This document shows positions 60,815 through 64,000 of a DNA stretch of 64,000 bases, piece by piece. Within the stretch, counting starts at the first letter, position 1, and the number at the start of each line of letters is the position of its first letter. This DNA is from JAKVBH01 sp049800955. GTDB lineage: Bacteria; Pseudomonadota; Alphaproteobacteria; Rhodobacterales; Rhodobacteraceae. The position numbers and the translations under genes are program-made. The stretch spans positions 1 through 64,000 of the forward strand of contig NZ_JBNAGA010000006.1 in assembly GCF_049800955.1 (NCBI RefSeq), written 5' to 3'. A model generated the notes under the pieces. The model was not told the origin of the DNA. It saw only the letters and a program-made list of their open reading frames with translations, and ran no database searches.

Positions 60815-61356
60815 CCGAGGGTCGCCTCATCGCAGTTGTTGGCCCCTCTGGTGTGGGTAAGGACAGCGTGATGCAGGGTGTGGCAGAGGTCATGCCGAAA
60901 CTACATCTTGTTCGGCGCGTTATCACGCGCGCTCCGGGCCTGGGCGGCGAAGACTACGACGCTGTCTCTGAGGCGCAGTTTCAGGATCTCGTAAGCGATG
61001 GGGCTTTCGCCGTCCATTGGGGCGCGCATGGACTGTTCTATGGCATTCCGCAAACAGTGAGATACCAGCTGAACAAGGGCACAGACTGTTTGGCCAACTT
61101 CTCGCGGAAAGCGCTGCAGGCTGGTGCAGATGCGTTCCCCAACTTCGTCGTCCTGAACATCACGGCGGAGCCCGAGACTTTGGCTGCCCGGTTGGCAGTA
61201 CGCGGCCGCGAGTCGGAGGCCGACATCGCCAGACGCCTCGCCGAGGCGGCAAAGCCGCTACCGACAGCTCTGGACGTCATCACGCTTTCCAATGATGGAC
61301 CGCTTAACCAGACAATCGCGCGCGCAGCTCAGCTGCTTCACGCCGTGAGCGTATAG
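60811..61356 (+). CDS. phnN: Ribose 1,5-bisphosphate phosphokinase PhnN
   Basis: 181 residues. Walker A GPSGVGKDS and a guanylate-kinase-like core. It converts ribose 1,5-bisphosphate to PRPP. Its last 19 bases overlap the convergent DUF1045 gene. Confidence 0.92.
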   Translation: MTEGRLIAVVGPSGVGKDSVMQGVAEVMPKLHLVRRVITRAPGLGGEDYDAVSEAQFQDLVSDGAFAVHWGAHGLFYGIPQTVRYQLNKGTDCLANFSRKALQAGADAFPNFVVLNITAEPETLAARLAVRGRESEADIARRLAEAAKPLPTALDVITLSNDGPLNQTIARAAQLLHAVSV

Positions 61357-62009
61357 CGATGGATCAGTTCAAAGCGCCCATCCTGCCCTTCGCCGCAAAG
61401 CGCGATCTGATCCGCGACAAAAGGCGCGGACAAATCCGGCAGGTGAACTTGCAAGGTATCCATCCAACCCGGCGCGTCCCCTTCGGGCAACCCACCCGAG
61501 AGTGTCAGATGAAACCGGAACTCCTCGAAGACGTAAGGGTAGCCCCACTGCGCCAGCAGCATCTCTTGCCGGTTGCTCAGTCCGGCTTTGCGGCGTCGCG
61601 CAAGTTCTGCCTCACCCGCAGGCGCGCGAAACCCGTCAAGATCGCGCACGCATGCCTCAGCGATGCGTTGCAAGCCGTCCAGTGTCCCAAAGGGCGTGAG
61701 CGCCAGAAATCGGCCCAACTGCGTCAACTTCAGTCCGTCACAAGCTGCAGGAGAAAGCACACCCGCCAAGTCGGACACAGCTGCTTCAAGAGCCTCAGGC
61801 GTTTGCCCCTCTTTCAAGCGGAATGGCGGTTTCAGGGTTCCGTGAAAGCCATATTTGCGCGGTGTCATTGTAATGTCATGCAAACCGGGCACATCGAATT
61901 GAGGCACCTTGCGGCCCGTCACAACATCCCAGCCCAGCCATTTCGCACCGAAGTCGGCCAATGGGCCTTCGGGCGGTACGTAGTAAATTGCGAAACGAGC
62001 GTATGACAT
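61338..62009 (-). CDS. DUF1045 2H-phosphoesterase of phosphonate metabolism
   Basis: 223 residues from ATG 62009, with GGGG upstream. Two H-x-T motifs, FHGTLKPPF (about residue 52) and FHLTLSGG (about 180), define the 2H phosphoesterase fold. No PhnP gene is present in the operon. DUF1045 may open the 1,2-cyclic phosphate in place of PhnP, or act on a related 2',3'-like ring (inference). It lies opposite to the operon, overlapping phnN at 3' and divergent from phnM at 5'. Confidence 0.87.
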   Translation of the reverse strand: MSYARFAIYYVPPEGPLADFGAKWLGWDVVTGRKVPQFDVPGLHDITMTPRKYGFHGTLKPPFRLKEGQTPEALEAAVSDLAGVLSPAACDGLKLTQLGRFLALTPFGTLDGLQRIAEACVRDLDGFRAPAGEAELARRRKAGLSNRQEMLLAQWGYPYVFEEFRFHLTLSGGLPEGDAPGWMDTLQVHLPDLSAPFVADQIALCGEGQDGRFELIHRYTLTA

Positions 62010-62058
62010 GAATTCCCCTTTTCCTGCATCGTCTTTGGCAAAAGCATGTGACACTTCG

Positions 62059-63201
62059 ATGTCAGCAGACCTTTGTCTTGCCAATGCTCAGCTTGTTTTG
62101 CCAGATCGGGTAGCGCTTGGGTCGATCACGATTGAAGCGGGTGTCATTTCCGAAATCACTGAAGGGGATAGCATCCCAAGAGGGGCTTTGGATTGCGGCA
62201 GGGATCTGGTGCTTCCGGGTCTTGTGGAGTTGCATACCGACAATGTCGAACGCCACATCGAGCCGCGCCCCGAGGTCGATTGGCCCCATCTGCCTGCTCT
62301 TCTTGCCCATGATGCAGAATTGGCCTCCACCGGGATCACTACGGTGTTCGATGCCATGCGCGTCGGGTCCATCCATTCGGGCAAAGGCCGCTACATCGAC
62401 TATGCCCGCAAACTGGCCGACGAGCTTTTGGCTGCGCGCGCGGAAGGCATGTTCAAGATCAGCCACTTTCTTCACCTGCGCGCCGAGATCTGCTCTGAGA
62501 CGTTGCTCGAAGAATTGGCTGCCTTTGGCCCCGAAGATCGCGTCGGCATTGTCAGCCTGATGGACCACACGCCCGGACAGCGGCAATTCCGTGATCTGAC
62601 GGCGCTCAAGACCTATGTCGCCAAGAAGCGTGGTATGAATGATGCCGAATTTGCCGAGCATGTGCAAAACCTGCTCGGTCTTCAGGAGCGGTTCGGTGCA
62701 AAGCATGAAAAGGGCGCGGTTACAGAGGCGGCCCGTTTGGGCGCAGTGCTGGCCAGCCATGACGATACGACGGCAGAGCATGTCGCGACATCAGCCACCA
62801 ACGGCGTTGGTTTCGCGGAATTCCCAACGACGGTCGAGGCCGCACAGGCCTGCCGGGACCAGGGTATTGCCGTGATGATGGGTGCGCCGAACCTGATCCG
62901 CGGTGGGTCACATTCCGGCAATGTCGCCGCTGAAGATCTGGCTAAGCAGGACCTGCTGGACATCGTCTCATCTGACTATGTTCCCTCGGCGCTGCTGCTC
63001 TCCGCCTTCCATCTCGCTCAAATCTGGGATGATCTGCCGCGCGCGATTGCAACCGTAACACGCAACCCGGCGCAAGCCGCGCGCCTTTACGATCGCGGTG
63101 TTCTAAATGTCGGGATGCGGGGCGACGTTCTGAGGGTTCGCCAAACCGAAGCGGCGCCCCTTCTGCGCGGGGTGTGGAGCCAAGGAACAAAAATTGGCTG
63201 A
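62059..63201 (+). CDS. phnM: Triphosphate hydrolase PhnM (amidohydrolase family)
   Basis: 380 residues from ATG 62059; an ATG at 62008 would extend it into the divergent gene start. LPGLVELHTDNVERH, LASHDDTT, GAPNLIRGGSHSGNVAA and SSDYVPSALL are PhnM signatures, including the metal-binding His and Asp residues. It removes pyrophosphate from ribose phosphonate triphosphate. Standing after the opposite-strand DUF1045 gene, it needs its own promoter in the 49-base gap or readthrough. Confidence 0.94.
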   Translation: MSADLCLANAQLVLPDRVALGSITIEAGVISEITEGDSIPRGALDCGRDLVLPGLVELHTDNVERHIEPRPEVDWPHLPALLAHDAELASTGITTVFDAMRVGSIHSGKGRYIDYARKLADELLAARAEGMFKISHFLHLRAEICSETLLEELAAFGPEDRVGIVSLMDHTPGQRQFRDLTALKTYVAKKRGMNDAEFAEHVQNLLGLQERFGAKHEKGAVTEAARLGAVLASHDDTTAEHVATSATNGVGFAEFPTTVEAAQACRDQGIAVMMGAPNLIRGGSHSGNVAAEDLAKQDLLDIVSSDYVPSALLLSAFHLAQIWDDLPRAIATVTRNPAQAARLYDRGVLNVGMRGDVLRVRQTEAAPLLRGVWSQGTKIG

Positions 63202-63212
63202 GCAGGGTGTCG

Positions 63213-63419
63213 TTACCTTGAGAACGGTTTTGATCGCGCAAGCAGCCATCGGGTAATCTCTGCTTCAGAGGCCCCCGAAAACTCAGCCGCCTCGTTCGGG
63301 TCTAACCTATCCTTGGCGACGTCAAACACTCGGGGCGACCTTCGCCCTTTCGGCTTGAACCAGATGGCAGCAATGGCGTTTCTGCCGTCGGTCTCGGCGA
63401 TGTAGCGCGTGATGTTCAT
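63213..63419 (-). CDS. Small hypothetical protein
   Basis: 68 residues from ATG 63419. Basic, contains AIAAIWFKPKGRRSPRVFDV. No clear ribosome-binding site and no known family. It is convergent with phnM. Confidence 0.4.
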   Translation of the reverse strand: MNITRYIAETDGRNAIAAIWFKPKGRRSPRVFDVAKDRLDPNEAAEFSGASEAEITRWLLARSKPFSR

Positions 63420-63758
63420 GGCAAGCAGCTTTGTAACAGTATAATGAAGATTAACCGCGTTCAGACTGCATGCCAACGCTAGATCGTTGGTGCCAATTTT
63501 TGCCTAGTTTTTCGGACCTAGACCCAATTGGTTCAATTGAAATCCGAGCGGATGCGTCGCGAATCAACCTGTTGTTTGAAGTTCGCGTTCACTCGGCTAG
63601 GCCGAGGCTTCTTAGATAGGCACAGCCCTGCGGGATGTCTGATTTGCGGCGCAGTTCCAGCACCAGATGCGGATCGGATTTGCTTTCTGACAGTAGGTGG
63701 AACACCTCTAGCCAATGAGCTACGCAACCGGTTGCGCAAATTCAGCGCTTAAGCGGTC
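63420..63758. other. Gap without a recognised gene
   Basis: These 339 bases separate two small minus-strand genes. Short open readings occur on both strands but none has a start signal. A stretch on the minus strand near 63700 has text similar to a tRNA D-arm, but the anticodon and T arms are missing. Confidence 0.45.
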
Positions 63759-63932
63759 TTATATAGATACGTCCTCCATCTGTCGGAGCTCAGCATTCTC
63801 GCAAACTCCGTTGAACCACAACGGTTGTTCACATCCATCCTCCCAAACATATAGAAGCCCCACTACCTCGCCGGTTCCCGCATCGATGATGCGCTTCGTG
63901 GCTCTGGCTTCATCTTCGTCATTATCGAGCAT
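63759..63932 (-). CDS. Small acidic hypothetical protein
   Basis: 57 residues read directly from ATG 63932, with GGGAGG five bases upstream. Begins MLDNDEDEARATKRIIDAG and contains LLYVWEDGCEQPLWFNGVC with two cysteines. No known family, but the ribosome-binding site and codon use look real. Confidence 0.6.
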   Translation of the reverse strand: MLDNDEDEARATKRIIDAGTGEVVGLLYVWEDGCEQPLWFNGVCENAELRQMEDVSI

Positions 63933-64000
63933 GAAACCTCCCTTGAAGGCACGCTGAGAGCGCGGGTATCCGCCCAGTAAGCTGGTGCTAGCGCGCGTCG

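Noticed and set aside
63640..63740. tRNA-like text on the minus strand (GTAGCTCATTGGCTAGAG)
   Set aside because: Only the D-arm-like segment fits. No anticodon stem, T arm or matching acceptor stem can be folded.
1..64000. CRISPR array, rRNA or complete insertion sequence
   Set aside because: No regularly spaced repeats, no rRNA-like blocks and no transposase with terminal inverted repeats were seen on reading both strands.

Overview
The window looks like a piece of a Rhodobacteraceae (Roseobacter-group) alphaproteobacterial genome, possibly a large plasmid, a chromid or an integrated conjugative region. The reasons are the GC-rich codon use, a VirB/VirD4 secretion set of the kind common on Rhodobacterales replicons, and a C-P lyase operon that uses a DUF1045 2H phosphoesterase. 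No rRNA, tRNA, CRISPR array, complete insertion sequence or replication origin was recognised. The taxon is an inference from protein character only.

Layout. (1) Positions 1-1018 hold the C-terminal part of virD4 (T4SS coupling protein), cut by the window edge. (2) Positions 1343-18745 are an accessory region of small metabolic modules, most with their own regulator. They include a secreted metallo-beta-lactamase-fold hydrolase; a two-TM plus beta-barrel-like protein; a coupled operon of two serine hydrolases, an alpha/beta hydrolase, a membrane protein and an NAD(P)-binding protein under an AraC regulator; an MDR/DUF4386/NTF2-like operon divergent from a LysR regulator; a tyrosine recombinase; a Crp-type regulator; and a WYL regulator divergent from an epoxide-hydrolase-like gene. 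(3) Positions 19167-30712 on the minus strand are a nearly complete mating-pair-formation operon: virB1(LT)-2-3-4-lipoprotein(virB7-like)-LT/VirB5 hybrid-virB5-8-9-10-11-DUF4177-hypothetical-virB6. Two paralogous small proteins of unknown function flank a small secreted protein just upstream. (4) Positions 31869-39202 form a defence-type block. It has an Xre/MbcA-RES toxin-antitoxin pair, a three-gene operon (a protein with two GHKL ATPase modules and a histidine-kinase-like centre, a receiver protein with a cysteine-rich C-terminus, and an unknown protein), and a convergent N6-adenine DNA methyltransferase. I consider the three-gene operon the best candidate for an undescribed system.

(5) Positions 39358-63201 are a phosphorus-scavenging region. 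A LysR regulator diverges from a Ugp/Mal-type ABC importer followed by a cyclic-phosphodiesterase-family enzyme and a decayed second copy of it. Next come a Pho-box-preceded phnCDE1E2 phosphonate transporter with SDR, hexapeptide transferase, GNAT and secreted glycerophosphodiesterase genes. Last is a PhnF-controlled C-P lyase operon, phnG-H-I-(HAD)-J-K-(GNAT)-L-N, with an opposite-strand DUF1045 gene and phnM. Together these genes could import and dismantle phosphonates and glycerophosphodiesters under phosphate limitation. (6) The right edge holds two small hypothetical genes.

Start codons were chosen from Shine-Dalgarno sequences, overlaps and family alignments recalled from memory. No database search was possible, so family names rest on motif recognition.
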